Source: Betaproteobacteria bacterium (GTDB lineage Bacteria; Pseudomonadota; Gammaproteobacteria; Burkholderiales; Burkholderiaceae_D). From it: 64,000 bases of DNA. A program made the position numbers and the translations under genes. Below are positions 22,104-31,946 of the stretch, in pieces; positions within the stretch are counted from its first letter, which is position 1; every line of letters starts with the position of its first letter. The stretch is taken from NCBI GenBank assembly GCA_025356395.1, contig JANXTA010000114.1, positions 1-64,000 of the forward strand. Reading direction: 5' to 3'. The notes under the pieces are model-generated. The model did not search any database and had not been told where the DNA came from. It saw only the letters and a list, made by a program, of their open reading frames with translations.

Positions 22104-22544
22104 ATGGCGACGCCCACATCACCCGCAAAGATGACCATCGGCCGGCTCGCCAGAGCCGCGGACGTGGGCATCGAGACGATCCGCTACTACCAGCGTCTGG
22201 CGCTGTTGCCCACGCCTGAGCCGACGGAAGGCGGCGCCTTCCGGCACTACCCGCTGGCGCTGGTCGACCGGATCCGCTTCATCAAGCGCTCGCAGGACTT
22301 GGGGTTTTCGCTGGGTCAGATTTCGGCGTTGCTCAAGCTCGAAGATGGAAGCAACCGCAAGGCCATCCGCTCCGTCGCGAATGCCCATCTCGCCCAGATC
22401 GCCACGCGCATCGAAGACCTGCAACGCCTACAGCGCGTGCTGACGCATCTCGTGCACGAGTGCGAAGCGACGGGACGCACGAAGCCTTGCCCGATCATCG
22501 CGGCCCTGTCCGGTGAGCACGACGCTTGCCATCCGCATCAATGA
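22104..22544 (+). CDS. MerR family regulator (mercury-type scaffold)
   Basis: MTIGRLARAADVGIETIRYYQRLALL...GFSLGQISALLKLEDG...CEATGRTKPCPIIAAL. Confidence 0.88.
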   Translation: MATPTSPAKMTIGRLARAADVGIETIRYYQRLALLPTPEPTEGGAFRHYPLALVDRIRFIKRSQDLGFSLGQISALLKLEDGSNRKAIRSVANAHLAQIATRIEDLQRLQRVLTHLVHECEATGRTKPCPIIAALSGEHDACHPHQ

Positions 22545-22936
22545 CTTTCGTGCTGCGTCGCTGGTCGACTTTCCTGTTGCTGCTTGCGATCCCGCTGCGC
22601 GTCTACGCGGCAGCGGCGATGATGTTCTGCGGCCAGCCGGGTGAAGCGACACCGCCCCCGCAGACCTCGATGCATGAACAGATGCAGAGTCATCCCGATC
22701 CGGTCGGCGGGATGGAGCATGCCGAGCATCATCAAGGCCACGGCACCGGCTCGGAGCACGGACAGGATCACGGCTCATGCTCCGCGTGCTGTTGCGCCGG
22801 CATGATCGCCACTGCGACCCACGACTGGCAGGCACAGCCGTTCGCCAGACCTGCGCCGCCTCGTTTCGTCGCCATGGTGGTACCCCCCACGGTACCGCGG
22901 CGCCTCGAGCGACCTCCTCGAATCTTCCTCGCCTGA
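22541..22936 (+). CDS. Small His/Met/Cys-rich putative periplasmic metal-associated protein
   Basis: Signal-like N-terminus; HEQMQSHPDPVGGMEHAEHHQGHGTGSEHGQDHGSCSACCCAGMI; ATGA overlap with merR; start of copper operon. Confidence 0.65.
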   Translation: MTFVLRRWSTFLLLLAIPLRVYAAAAMMFCGQPGEATPPPQTSMHEQMQSHPDPVGGMEHAEHHQGHGTGSEHGQDHGSCSACCCAGMIATATHDWQAQPFARPAPPRFVAMVVPPTVPRRLERPPRIFLA

Positions 22937-23068
22937 GCAGCCCGGCCGTCCATCGGCTGCGGTCTGTCATATCGAGCCGCGCTCCTGCGCGGCGCGTGGG
23001 CACTCGCCGCCGTCTTACTGCAAGCCGGTGCGTGGCCGCGACTTCGAAATACCTTTTGCGAGGACTTC

Positions 23069-24478
23069 ATGGTTCTGCATTCTTCGAGACCGTCACGGCG
23101 CTGGGCGCTGGGCGCGGTCGTATTGAGTTCCCTGTTCAGCGGTTGCGCGACCGTAGCGACGGACCAGGGTGGCCGCAAGGTGGCCGACCTGACTCGGCAG
23201 CGTACCCAAGTCGACACGGCATCGAGCCAGGGCCGCTGGCCCCGCGATGCGGAGGACGAGTCGGTGGTGCGGAAGTCGGTCGACGCTGCGCTCGACCAGG
23301 CCCTGGGCGCGGACGACGCCGTGCGCATCGCGTTGATGAACAACCCGGGTCTCCAGGCCGAGTACGCGCAGCTCGGGTTCGCCGTGGCCGACCTGATCGC
23401 CGCGGGTCTTCCCGCCAATCCCGGATTCAGCTTCGCGAAGCTGCGCTACGGCAGTGAACGAGAGATCGATCGCACCTTCACGTTCGACGTGATCGGCCTG
23501 ATCACGGCGCCGTTGCGCTACCGCGTCGCTTCCCGGCAATTCGAATCGACGCAATACGCGGTCGCGGAGCGGGCCGTGCGGGTGGCCGGCGACACGCGAA
23601 AGACTTGGGTGAGGGCGGTCGCCGCACAGCAATCGCTGCTGTACTTCGTGCAGGCACGCGAAGCCGCGGAGGCCGGCGCCGAGCTCGGGCAGCGCATGCA
23701 GAAGGCGGGCAACTGGCCGCGGCTGACCGCGTTGCGCGAGCAGGCGTTCCATAGCGACGCGCTCAACGGTTTCGCACGGGCACGCAGCACGGCGCTGTCG
23801 ACGCGTGAAGAACTGGCACGACTGATGGGCATCGACGATCCGTCGCGCATACAGTTGCCCGAGCGACTGCCCGATCTTCCGGCGGCCCTTCGCGACACGA
23901 CGGAGGCCGAGCGCGTGGCGCTCGACGAACGCCTCGACGTGCGGTCCGCGAGGCTGCGCCTGGACGCGACGGCGCGGGACCTCGGGCTCACGCAGGTCAC
24001 GCGCTTCGTCAATGTGCTCGACCTCGGATACCAGAACAACTCGTTCACCGAGAACGGCGTCGGCGGCCCCAAGCAGCAGGGGTTCCAGGTTTCCGTCGAG
24101 ATCCCGCTGTTCGATTTCGGCACGGCCCGCGTGACCCGCGCCGAAGCCATCTATCGACAGTCGGCGGCGTTGCTGCAGCAGACCGTGATCGGTGCCAGGT
24201 CCGACGTGCGCCTGCGGGCTGCAGCGGCGCGCGACTCGCTGGAGATCGCGCGTCACTACCGAACGGAAGTCGTTCCGCTGCGTAAGGCGATCAGCGACGA
24301 GATGACCCTTCGCTACAACGGCATGCTCAATTCGGTATTCGAGTTGCTGGCCGATTCGCGCGAGCAGATGAACGCGGTCGCGGCCACGATCGATGCGGAG
24401 CGCGACTACTGGCTGGCGGATGCCGACCTGCAGTTCGCCCTGACCACGGGTTCGACCTTGAAGGAGAACGCACGATGA
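23069..24478 (+). CDS. TolC-family outer-membrane protein of copper operon
   Basis: Lipobox LFSGCATV; TolC-like coiled-coil repeats; overlaps MCO start (ATGA). Confidence 0.8.
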   Translation: MVLHSSRPSRRWALGAVVLSSLFSGCATVATDQGGRKVADLTRQRTQVDTASSQGRWPRDAEDESVVRKSVDAALDQALGADDAVRIALMNNPGLQAEYAQLGFAVADLIAAGLPANPGFSFAKLRYGSEREIDRTFTFDVIGLITAPLRYRVASRQFESTQYAVAERAVRVAGDTRKTWVRAVAAQQSLLYFVQAREAAEAGAELGQRMQKAGNWPRLTALREQAFHSDALNGFARARSTALSTREELARLMGIDDPSRIQLPERLPDLPAALRDTTEAERVALDERLDVRSARLRLDATARDLGLTQVTRFVNVLDLGYQNNSFTENGVGGPKQQGFQVSVEIPLFDFGTARVTRAEAIYRQSAALLQQTVIGARSDVRLRAAAARDSLEIARHYRTEVVPLRKAISDEMTLRYNGMLNSVFELLADSREQMNAVAATIDAERDYWLADADLQFALTTGSTLKENAR

Positions 24479-25905
24479 ACCGCCGCCGTTTCATTTCTCG
24501 CGCGGCCATGGGTGGCCTCGCGGTGACAGCGGTCAGTGCGGCCCAGATCTCGCGCGCCGCGCAGGCCGGGGTCCCTGAAGCCGCGACGCAATCGTCGCCG
24601 CTCACGCAAGGGCCGGTCGGCCCTTCAAGCGGACGGCCCTACGACCCGGTCGTGACGCTCAACGGCTGGACCGCGCCCTTCCGCATGAAGGACGGCGTCA
24701 AGGAATTCCATCTCGTCGCCGAGCCGGTCGTCCGTGAGTTCGCGCCGGGCATGAAGGCGCGCCTGTGGGGCTACAACGGCCAGAGCCCCGGACCCACCAT
24801 CGAGGTGGTCGAAGGCGACCGCGTGCGGCTCTTCGTGACCAACAAGCTGCCCGAATACACGACGATCCACTGGCACGGCCAGCGGCTACCCAATGGCATG
24901 GACGGGGTGGGCGGTCTCAATCAGCTGCACATCCAGCCGGGCCAGACCTACGTCTACGAGTTCGTTGCGCAGCGGCCCGGCACCTTCATGTATCACCCGC
25001 ACGCCGACGAGATGACGCAAATGGCGATGGGGATGATGGGCTTCTGGGTCACGCATCCAAAGAATCCGCGAGCGACGCCCGGCTACGCATCGGTCGACCG
25101 TGACTTCGTCTTCCTCCTCAACGCATACGACATCGACCCGGGCAGCATGGTGCCGAAGGTCAGCACGATGCTCGACTTCAACCTGTGGAACTTCAACAGC
25201 CGCGTGTGGCCGGGCATCGATCCGATGGTGGTGCGCAGGAATGACCGCGTACGGATCCGCATCGGCAACCTGACGATGACCAACCATCCGATCCATATCC
25301 ACGGACACGAGTTCCACGTGGCCGGGACGGACGGCGGCTGGACCAACCCGTCGTCGCGCTGGCCGGAAGTGTCCGTCGACATCGCGGTGGGACAGATGCG
25401 CGCACTCGAGTTCGTGGCCGACGCGCCGGGCGACTGGGCGTTTCATTGCCACAAGGCGCACCACACCATGAATGCGATGGGGCATACGGTGCCGACCATG
25501 ATCGGCGTCGATCAGCGTGGCGTCGTGGAGAAGATCGCCAAGCTCGTTCCCGACTACATGGTGATGGGCGAAAACGGCGGGGCCATGGTGATGTCTCTGG
25601 GTGGTCAGTCGATGCAGATGGAGATGCCTCTGCCCGACAACACGTTGCCGATGATGACCGGCAACGGGCCGTTCGGCCCGATCGAGATGGGCGGCATGTT
25701 CACCACCGTCAAGGTCCGCGACGGCCTGGCGCGCAACGACTATCGAGACCCAGGCTGGTACCAGCATCCGCCGGGAACGGTCGCGCACCTCGTGACCGGG
25801 TCCGAGATGGCGGACATGCCGATGGCGACCGAAGCCCGCGACCCGTCACCGCCCGGCGGCATGGACATGAAGGTCAGGAAGCCCACCGATCATGGCGGCC
25901 ACTGA
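24475..25905 (+). CDS. Multicopper oxidase (copper resistance)
   Basis: Tat signal NRRRFISRAAMGGLAV; TTIHWHGQRLPNGMDG, HPHADEMTQM, HPIHIHGHEFHV, WAFHCHKAHHTMNAMGHTVPTM. Confidence 0.93.
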   Translation: MNRRRFISRAAMGGLAVTAVSAAQISRAAQAGVPEAATQSSPLTQGPVGPSSGRPYDPVVTLNGWTAPFRMKDGVKEFHLVAEPVVREFAPGMKARLWGYNGQSPGPTIEVVEGDRVRLFVTNKLPEYTTIHWHGQRLPNGMDGVGGLNQLHIQPGQTYVYEFVAQRPGTFMYHPHADEMTQMAMGMMGFWVTHPKNPRATPGYASVDRDFVFLLNAYDIDPGSMVPKVSTMLDFNLWNFNSRVWPGIDPMVVRRNDRVRIRIGNLTMTNHPIHIHGHEFHVAGTDGGWTNPSSRWPEVSVDIAVGQMRALEFVADAPGDWAFHCHKAHHTMNAMGHTVPTMIGVDQRGVVEKIAKLVPDYMVMGENGGAMVMSLGGQSMQMEMPLPDNTLPMMTGNGPFGPIEMGGMFTTVKVRDGLARNDYRDPGWYQHPPGTVAHLVTGSEMADMPMATEARDPSPPGGMDMKVRKPTDHGGH

Positions 25906-25950
25906 ACGGATCGTCCGCGACAAACTCGATTTCTTTGACTGGAAAAAATT

Positions 25951-26322
25951 ATGCAAACAAGGACCTCGGTGATCACCGTTTTCGTACTGCTCGTCTCGAG
26001 CGGTGCTGGCGCTCAAGGCACGGCCGGCCCCTCGCCGATGGAAGGCATGGACATGTCCATGCCGGGCGCCTTGAAGATGGAGCAGGAGGGGACAACGGTC
26101 GAGATGACCGAGGGCGAAGTCCGCAAGCTCGACAAGGAGCAGGGCTTGGTGACCCTCAGGCACGGCGACATCAGGATCCTCGGGCTGCCGGGGATGACGA
26201 TGGTCTTTCACACGACCGACAAGGCGATGCTCGACCCGGTGAAGCAGGGCGACAAGGTCAGATTCACCGCCGACATGATGAACAACGAAGTCATGGTGAC
26301 CCGGATCGAAGTGACGCAATAG
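25951..26322 (+). CDS. CusF-like periplasmic copper-binding protein
   Basis: EGEVRKLDKEQGLVTLRHGDIRILGLPGMTMVFHTTDKAML...GDKVRFTAD. Confidence 0.88.
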   Translation: MQTRTSVITVFVLLVSSGAGAQGTAGPSPMEGMDMSMPGALKMEQEGTTVEMTEGEVRKLDKEQGLVTLRHGDIRILGLPGMTMVFHTTDKAMLDPVKQGDKVRFTADMMNNEVMVTRIEVTQ

Positions 26323-26372
26323 CGTGCGCGACGACCTCTCGATCGTCGACTTATCAATAAAAGGGAAACCCC

Positions 26373-26732
26373 ATGAATCTGCTGATTCGCACTGCAGCCG
26401 CTTTCGTCTTCGTGGTCGCTGCCGGCGCTGCCCATGCCCATGGCAAGCTGGTCACTTCAGAGCCGGCCAACGGCGCAAGCCTCGAGCGCCCACCGGCCGA
26501 AGTGCGCCTGCAGTTCAACGAACCCGTCGAGGCGGCATTCACGACTATCAGGCTGATCGGCCCGGCCGCCAAGGAAGTGTCGGCAGGGCCGACGACGGTC
26601 GACAAGACCGACGGGAAGACGGTCGTGCTGGCCTTGCCTTCGCTGACTTCGGGCGCTTACCGGGCCAAATGGACGATGGTCGGTCCCGATGGGCACAAGG
26701 TCAAAGGCACCGTCCCATTCTCCATCAAGTGA
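26373..26732 (+). CDS. copC: CopC-domain copper resistance protein
   Basis: AHAHGKLVTSEPANGASLERPPAEVRLQFNEPVE...YRAKWTMVGPDGHKVKGTVPFSI. Confidence 0.9.
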   Translation: MNLLIRTAAAFVFVVAAGAAHAHGKLVTSEPANGASLERPPAEVRLQFNEPVEAAFTTIRLIGPAAKEVSAGPTTVDKTDGKTVVLALPSLTSGAYRAKWTMVGPDGHKVKGTVPFSIK

Positions 26733-27676
26733 TGGGCCGTGACCCCGGCGTGCCGTGGGCGCTGGCGGCCGACTTCTTCGTCAACGCGGGGCTCGCCGTG
26801 CTGGTCGGCGCGATCGTATCGCTGGTCTGGTCCCGGCGGTACCGCTCGGCCTGGTCGTCGGGACTTCGATCGCAGTCGTCGAACTGCGCCGGCATCGGTG
26901 CGGCCGTTGCCTTGTCGGCGAACGTGGTCGACCTCTGGTCGAGATCCGCGACGGCAGCAGACGTCCCGCTCATGCAGGCGTGGCCTGCCGTTCACAGCAT
27001 GCTGATCGGGTCGCACTACGGACGCGCGTGGGCGGTCGGCACGATCGCGCTGATGACGGTCATCCCGACGGCGGGCTTCGGCCTCGTACGGCAGGACCGT
27101 CGGCGATCGTTCATGTTGGCGGTCACGACGGTTTGCGTTGCCATCTTCGTCCATGCGAGGAGCGTGGTGTCCCATGCTTCGGCAGATGGCGATCTCTCGG
27201 TCGCCGTCGCCGTCGACTGGTCCCATCTCGTGCTGATCGCGCTGTGGGTCGGCATGGTGTTCGTCGCGAGCATCGTGGACTTTCGACAGCTCGGACAAGC
27301 CGTCCACGACCGGCGCGACGCGGCTGCGTGGATACGCTCGCTTTCACGAACGGCAACGGTCGCGTTGGTCGGCATCGGCGCCACCGGCGCGTTCAACACG
27401 TGGAGAGCGACCGGAGGATCGCTGGGGAAGCTGGCAGGTTCGGAATACGGAACGATCCTGTTCATCAAACTGCTTCTCGTCGCCATCTCGATCGGTCTTG
27501 GCGCCCACAACCGCTTTCGGCGACTGCCTGCGCTTCTGGCCGAGCTCGAAGGCGAAGGTACCGATGTCGGCAGACTGAGATCGTTCGTCGCGGTCGTTCG
27601 CGTGGAGGCGCTGACGTTGGCGGCCGCATTGGCGACGGCCGCGGTGCTCAGCAGTGCGGAGCCGCCGATAGCGTGA
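26732..27676 (+). CDS. copD: CopD family copper resistance membrane protein
   Basis: Multi-TM; SHYGRAWAVG, DWSHLVLIALWVGMVF; ATGA overlap with copC. Confidence 0.85.
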   Translation: MGRDPGVPWALAADFFVNAGLAVLVGAIVSLVWSRRYRSAWSSGLRSQSSNCAGIGAAVALSANVVDLWSRSATAADVPLMQAWPAVHSMLIGSHYGRAWAVGTIALMTVIPTAGFGLVRQDRRRSFMLAVTTVCVAIFVHARSVVSHASADGDLSVAVAVDWSHLVLIALWVGMVFVASIVDFRQLGQAVHDRRDAAAWIRSLSRTATVALVGIGATGAFNTWRATGGSLGKLAGSEYGTILFIKLLLVAISIGLGAHNRFRRLPALLAELEGEGTDVGRLRSFVAVVRVEALTLAAALATAAVLSSAEPPIA

Positions 27677-27709
27677 GGTGTGCCGTTGCAGCCAACGCTT
27701 CCGCAGGCC

Positions 27710-27985
27710 TCACTTCATGTACGAACGGAGAGCCGAGACCACCTCGTCGAGATCGTCGACCCGCTGTCTCGCGGATACGTGATCCCGCCCCAGATGCTCG
27801 CGAAGGTGGCCCTCGAGAACTTCGACCATCAGGCCGTTGATCGCCCCACGGATGGCGGCGATCTGCTGCAGGACCGACGAGCATTCGCTGCCTTCATCGA
27901 GTGCCTTCTCGAGTGCCGCTGCCTGACCTCGGATGCGCCTCACGCGTGTCAGCAGAGGCTTCTTGTTCTCGATCGTATGGGCCAT
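27710..27985 (-). CDS. RcnR/FrmR/CsoR-type metal-sensing repressor (DmeR-like)
   Basis: RVRRIRGQAAALEKALDEGSECSSVLQQIAAIRGAINGLMVEVLEGHLREH; divergent from dmeF remnant. Confidence 0.88.
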   Translation of the reverse strand: MAHTIENKKPLLTRVRRIRGQAAALEKALDEGSECSSVLQQIAAIRGAINGLMVEVLEGHLREHLGRDHVSARQRVDDLDEVVSALRSYMK

Positions 27986-28008
27986 GGAACATCCTCGGAG
28001 CAGGTCTG

Positions 28009-28032
28009 GATACTATAGGTGGGTATGGTACC
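28009..28032. promoter_or_regulatory. Candidate RcnR/FrmR-type operator (AT-arms flanking G/C tract)
   Basis: atactataggtgggtatggtacc in the divergent intergenic region, resembling ATACC-C/G-tract-TATAGTAT operators. Confidence 0.5.
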
Positions 28033-28056
28033 TTACAGTCAAAAAAAGAATGCCGA

Positions 28057-28949
28057 ATGACGATCTTGAACGCAACCGTGCACGCTTGGCGACACGATCA
28101 CGTATTCGACGAGGGCAATCCGCTGGCCGAACGCAACACGCGCTGGGTCGTGATCCTCACGGCCGCCATGATGGTGGTCGAGATCATCGACGGCTGGGTA
28201 TTCAACTCGATGGCGTTGCTCGCCGACGGTTGGCACATGAGTTCGCACGCGCTTGCGCTGGGCCTTTCGGTCATGGCCTACGGCGCCGCACGACGCTTCT
28301 CGAAGGACACGCGCTTCGCCTTCGGGACCCGGAAGATCGAAGTCCTGGGCGGTTACACGAGCGCGATGCTGTTGGTTGGCGTGGCGGGGCTGATGCTCTT
28401 TCAGTCGGTCGAGCGGTTGCTATCTCCGACGGAAATCCACTACGAGCAGGCGATCGGCATCGCCATGGTGGGTCTGGCCGTCAATCTCCTCTGTGCGTGG
28501 CTGCTGCGGGGCGAGGGACATGGCCACGACCACGGCGGGCATGTCCATCACGGCGTGCACGAAGGTCATGAGCATGGCCACGATCTCAATCTCCGATCGG
28601 CCTACGTCCACGTCCTTGCCGACGCCGCGACCTCGGTATTAGCGATCGTCGCGTTGATCGGAGGCATGTGGGGGGAGCAAGCTGGCTGGACTCGATCATG
28701 GGCATCGTCGGAGCGGGGATGGATGTCCCGGTGACCGAGGAAATCCGCGACATCATCGCGACGCTACCCACCAACGCGGAACTTACGGACCTGCATGTCT
28801 GGCAGGTCGGCAAAAGCAAATTCTCCTGCATCGTCTCAGTGGCGACCGCCGGCGACTTGACGCCCGACGCCGTCAGGAAACTGCTCGGCGTCCACGAGGA
28901 ACTCGCGCACATCACGGTCGAGGTGAACAAGGTCGCCAGGGAGGGTTGA
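28057..28949 (+). pseudogene. dmeF: CDF-family Co/Zn/Cd exporter DmeF, disrupted
   Basis: Starts MTILNATVHAWRHDHVFDEGNPLAERNTRWV; His-rich loop. One G appears missing in the run at about 28668-28675 (IGGMWG|GASWLDSIMGIVGA). The family segment between MGIVGA and MDVPVTEEIRD appears deleted. Confidence 0.8.
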
Positions 28950-29039
28950 AGGGAGCGGCGGTTCAAAACTAGGTGCATTCGTCGAGGGTTAACATAATAC
29001 AAATTATGCGCAATCTTTCTGGCCTCGAATCACTTCATT

Positions 29040-29920
29040 CATGGTTCGCCGCGGGCCTGTTCCTGAAAATCGTTGGCCGGCTACACAGTCGGGCCGGACT
29101 ACAACCGGACTCCGCGACCTTCCGGGAAACACTGCCGGTCGACGGCGCCGGGAAAAGCGCGCGCCCCATGTTCGTCGACGCATCCGCCACCTTCTGGGGT
29201 TCCTTCGGCGACGCGACGCTCGACGAACGGATCGCGCTGTCCACCACGGCCAACCAGAGCGTTGCCCGGGCCGACGCGAACTATCGGGCGGCGCAGGCCA
29301 CCGTACGGGTGTCGCGCTCCGCCCTCTTTTCGACCTTCGGCGTCTCCGCCGGCGAAAGTCGCTCGCGCAGCGCGCAGTCGGGCACGCGGGCCGCGAGCGT
29401 CGAGAACGGCCACTCGGTGCAGCTCGAGAGCAGCTGGGAACCGGACCTGCGGGGCAACGTACGACGCTCGATCGAAGCGGCCGACGCCACCGCCCAGTCG
29501 AGCGCGGCAAACCTGGCCGCGGTGCGGCTGCTGATCCAGTCCGAGATCGCTACCGACTACCTTGCCCTGCGCAGCGCTGACGAAACCAGCGATCTGCTCG
29601 CCCGCAGCGTCGCGTCCCATGAAACCGCGCTCAGGCTGACACAGAGCCAATTCAAGGCGGGTACGGTATCGCGCAGCGACGTGGCGCTCGCCACCGCCCA
29701 ATTGAAGTCGATCCAGACCCAACCGACCGACGTCGTCGCGACACGCGCCCAGCTCAAGCACGCGATCGCCGTCCTGGCCGGCAAGACGCCTGCGGCATAC
29801 ACGCTGGCCAAGGCGACGCTGAACGTGACACTGCCGGCGCCGCCGTTCGGCTTGCCTTCGCAACTCCTCGAACGCAGCCCGGACATCGCGCCTGCGTCGC
29901 AGTCCGGCGAAGTGCAGTAG
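29040..29920 (+). pseudogene. Truncated/frameshifted NodT-type RND outer-membrane factor
   Basis: TVGPDYN (one frame) then PDSATFRETLPVDG...FWGSFGDATLDERIALSTTANQSVARADANYRAAQ (another); stops after ERSPDIAPAS, where families continue for over 100 aa. Confidence 0.8.
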
Positions 29921-29923
29921 ACC

Positions 29924-30205
29924 GTGGAGTTCCTCGACCTGATCACCGACGAGATCGTCGTGCGCGTGACCGAGACCGACACGGATGTCTGCATCGCGAT
30001 CTCGAACCCGGGACCCGAGATCTCGCACGAACACATCGGACGCATCTTCGACCGCTTCTATCGCATCGACTCGTCGCGCCCGAACAGCGGCAAGAACCAC
30101 GGGCGGGGCGTGTCGATCGTCAAGGCCGTGGCCTCGATGCATGCGGGAACGGTCTTCGCGTCCAGCCACGACGGCGTGACCACCGTGGGCTTCAGCGTGG
30201 CGTGA
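29924..30205 (+). pseudogene. C-terminal fragment of sensor histidine kinase (HATPase)
   Basis: ISNPGPEISHEHIGRIFDRFYRIDSSRPNSGKNHGRGVSIVKAVASMHAGTVFASSHDG. N-terminal domains absent; G-box altered (HGRGVSIV). Confidence 0.75.
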
Positions 30206-30229
30206 GGAGTGGTCGCGGACCGCTGAGGA

Positions 30230-30445
30230 TCAGTGGCTCAGCCTGCGACCGATCAGGTACAGAGCGACCGCGATCGCTGCGGCGATGAACAGCGCACGCG
30301 GGTTCGCCATCGGCACGCCGAGCGCGTGCGACTGCGTGACGAAACGCGCCAAGTGGCGGTCGTCGTTCGCCGAAGCCGTCGATCGACGGGAAGCGCCGTC
30401 GACCAGGATGCCGGGCGCCAGGTTGAAGTGGTGTCGATAGATCAT
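30230..30445 (-). CDS. Small hypothetical protein with C-terminal TM segment
   Basis: 71 aa ORF ending PRALFIAAAIAVALYLIGRRLSH. Weak support. Confidence 0.35.
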   Translation of the reverse strand: MIYRHHFNLAPGILVDGASRRSTASANDDRHLARFVTQSHALGVPMANPRALFIAAAIAVALYLIGRRLSH

Positions 30446-30458
30446 GGATGGTTCAGGT

Positions 30459-31151
30459 TCAGTGAGGCGCGCCGGCAGGACGAGTCGCCGAAGTGCCGTA
30501 CTTCGTGCGCCATGTCCCTGCCTGAGCGTCCAGCCATTGCGCCAGTTCCCCGTTGTTCGCCCTTTTCGCGAAATCCGCAGCCGTCAGGTCGCGCTGATTG
30601 ATCGGCGTCGGGTCCGCACCCGCCTCGACCAGCTGATGACACAGTGCGTCGAACCCGCCACGCGCCGCCATCATCAGCGGCGTGGTCTTGTTCGGCGACT
30701 CGGCATCGACATAGGCCGCGTGCTCCAGCAACATGCCGACGATGTCACGCGCATCGACCGATGCTGCGTAATGCAACGCCGTCCAGCCGGTCCGGTTGAC
30801 CTCGGCCCCGCGCGCGATCAGTTTCTCGACGACTTCCCTTTTGTTGCGATAGGCCGCGATCATCATCGCGGTCTCGTTCGAGACGTTGGTCGCATCGACG
30901 TCGGTGGACTTGTCGGCGATCAGGAAGTCGATGACGCGCGTCGCGTCGTTGCGGATGGCGACGATCAGCACCGTGTCGCCGCGCAGATCGGTGACCTTCG
31001 GGTCGATCACGTGGTCCTGGATCACGCGCCGCACGTCACGCAGGTTGTCGATTGACGCGGCGCTGAACAGGTCGTCCACCGTCGTCGCGGCACCCGGCTG
31101 CGTCGCGAAGACCGCCAGCAGCAGCCCGATCGTCGTCATCCTGATGTTCAT
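30459..31151 (-). CDS. Ankyrin-repeat protein with signal peptide
   Basis: GWTALHYAASVDARDIVGMLLEHAAYVDAESPNKTTPLMMAARGGF; ATGA coupling with tatD. Confidence 0.88.
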   Translation of the reverse strand: MNIRMTTIGLLLAVFATQPGAATTVDDLFSAASIDNLRDVRRVIQDHVIDPKVTDLRGDTVLIVAIRNDATRVIDFLIADKSTDVDATNVSNETAMMIAAYRNKREVVEKLIARGAEVNRTGWTALHYAASVDARDIVGMLLEHAAYVDAESPNKTTPLMMAARGGFDALCHQLVEAGADPTPINQRDLTAADFAKRANNGELAQWLDAQAGTWRTKYGTSATRPAGAPH

Positions 31152-31921
31152 GTGCGCCTCGCCGTGTCGAACAGCCGGAAGAAATTGTCGGTCGTCGCCT
31201 CGCCGATCTCCTCGACCGTGACGCCGCGCAGCTCGGCCACCCGCGCCGCGACGTGCGACACGAAGGCCGGCTCGTTGGTCTTGCCGCGAAACGGAACCGG
31301 TGCCAGATACGGCGAATCGGTCTCGATCAGCAGGCGATCGAGCGGGACGCGTTGCGCCACGTCGTGCAACACCTTGGCGTTCTTGAAGGTCACGATGCCC
31401 GACATCGAGATGTAGAAGCCGAGGTCGATGGCCTCGGCCGCGACCTCCCAGGTCTCGGTGAAGCAGTGCATGACCCCACGTGCCTCCCCTGCCCGCTCCT
31501 CGCGCATCACGCGCAGCGTGTCCTCGGCGGCCGAGCGCGTGTGGATCACGAGCGGCTTGCACGCCTCGCGCGCGGCGCGGATGTGCACGCGGAAGCGCTC
31601 GCGCTGCCACTCGAGATCGCCGGTGAGGCGGTAGTAGTCGAGGCCGGTCTCGCCGATGGCGACCACCTTCGGGTGGTCGGCGCGCGCGACCAGTCCTTCG
31701 ACCGTCGGCTCCTCGGTTTCCTCGTAGTCGGGATGCGTGCCGGTCGAGGCGAACAGGTACGGCGCGCTCTCGGCGACGGCGAGCACCTTCGGAAAGTCCG
31801 CGAGGTCGACTGAAATGCAGAGCGCGTGCGTGACCCCGTGCTCGGCCATGCGGTCGAGTACTTCGGGCATGCGCGCCGTGAAGTCGGGGAAATCGAGATG
31901 GCAGTGCGAGTCGACGAACAT
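31148..31921 (-). CDS. tatD: TatD family DNase/hydrolase
   Basis: MFVDSHCHLDFPDF; VAIGETGLDYYR; LIETDSPYLAPVPFRGKTNEP. Confidence 0.93.
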   Translation of the reverse strand: MFVDSHCHLDFPDFTARMPEVLDRMAEHGVTHALCISVDLADFPKVLAVAESAPYLFASTGTHPDYEETEEPTVEGLVARADHPKVVAIGETGLDYYRLTGDLEWQRERFRVHIRAAREACKPLVIHTRSAAEDTLRVMREERAGEARGVMHCFTETWEVAAEAIDLGFYISMSGIVTFKNAKVLHDVAQRVPLDRLLIETDSPYLAPVPFRGKTNEPAFVSHVAARVAELRGVTVEEIGEATTDNFFRLFDTARRT

Positions 31922-31946
31922 GAGGGAAGGCGGCGAAACCGTGACG

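Noticed and set aside
28500-28600. Repeat-like GGCCACGACC/CATGGCC pattern
   Set aside because: Explained by the His-rich metal loop of DmeF (HGHDHGGHVHHGVHEGHEHGH), not a DNA repeat array.
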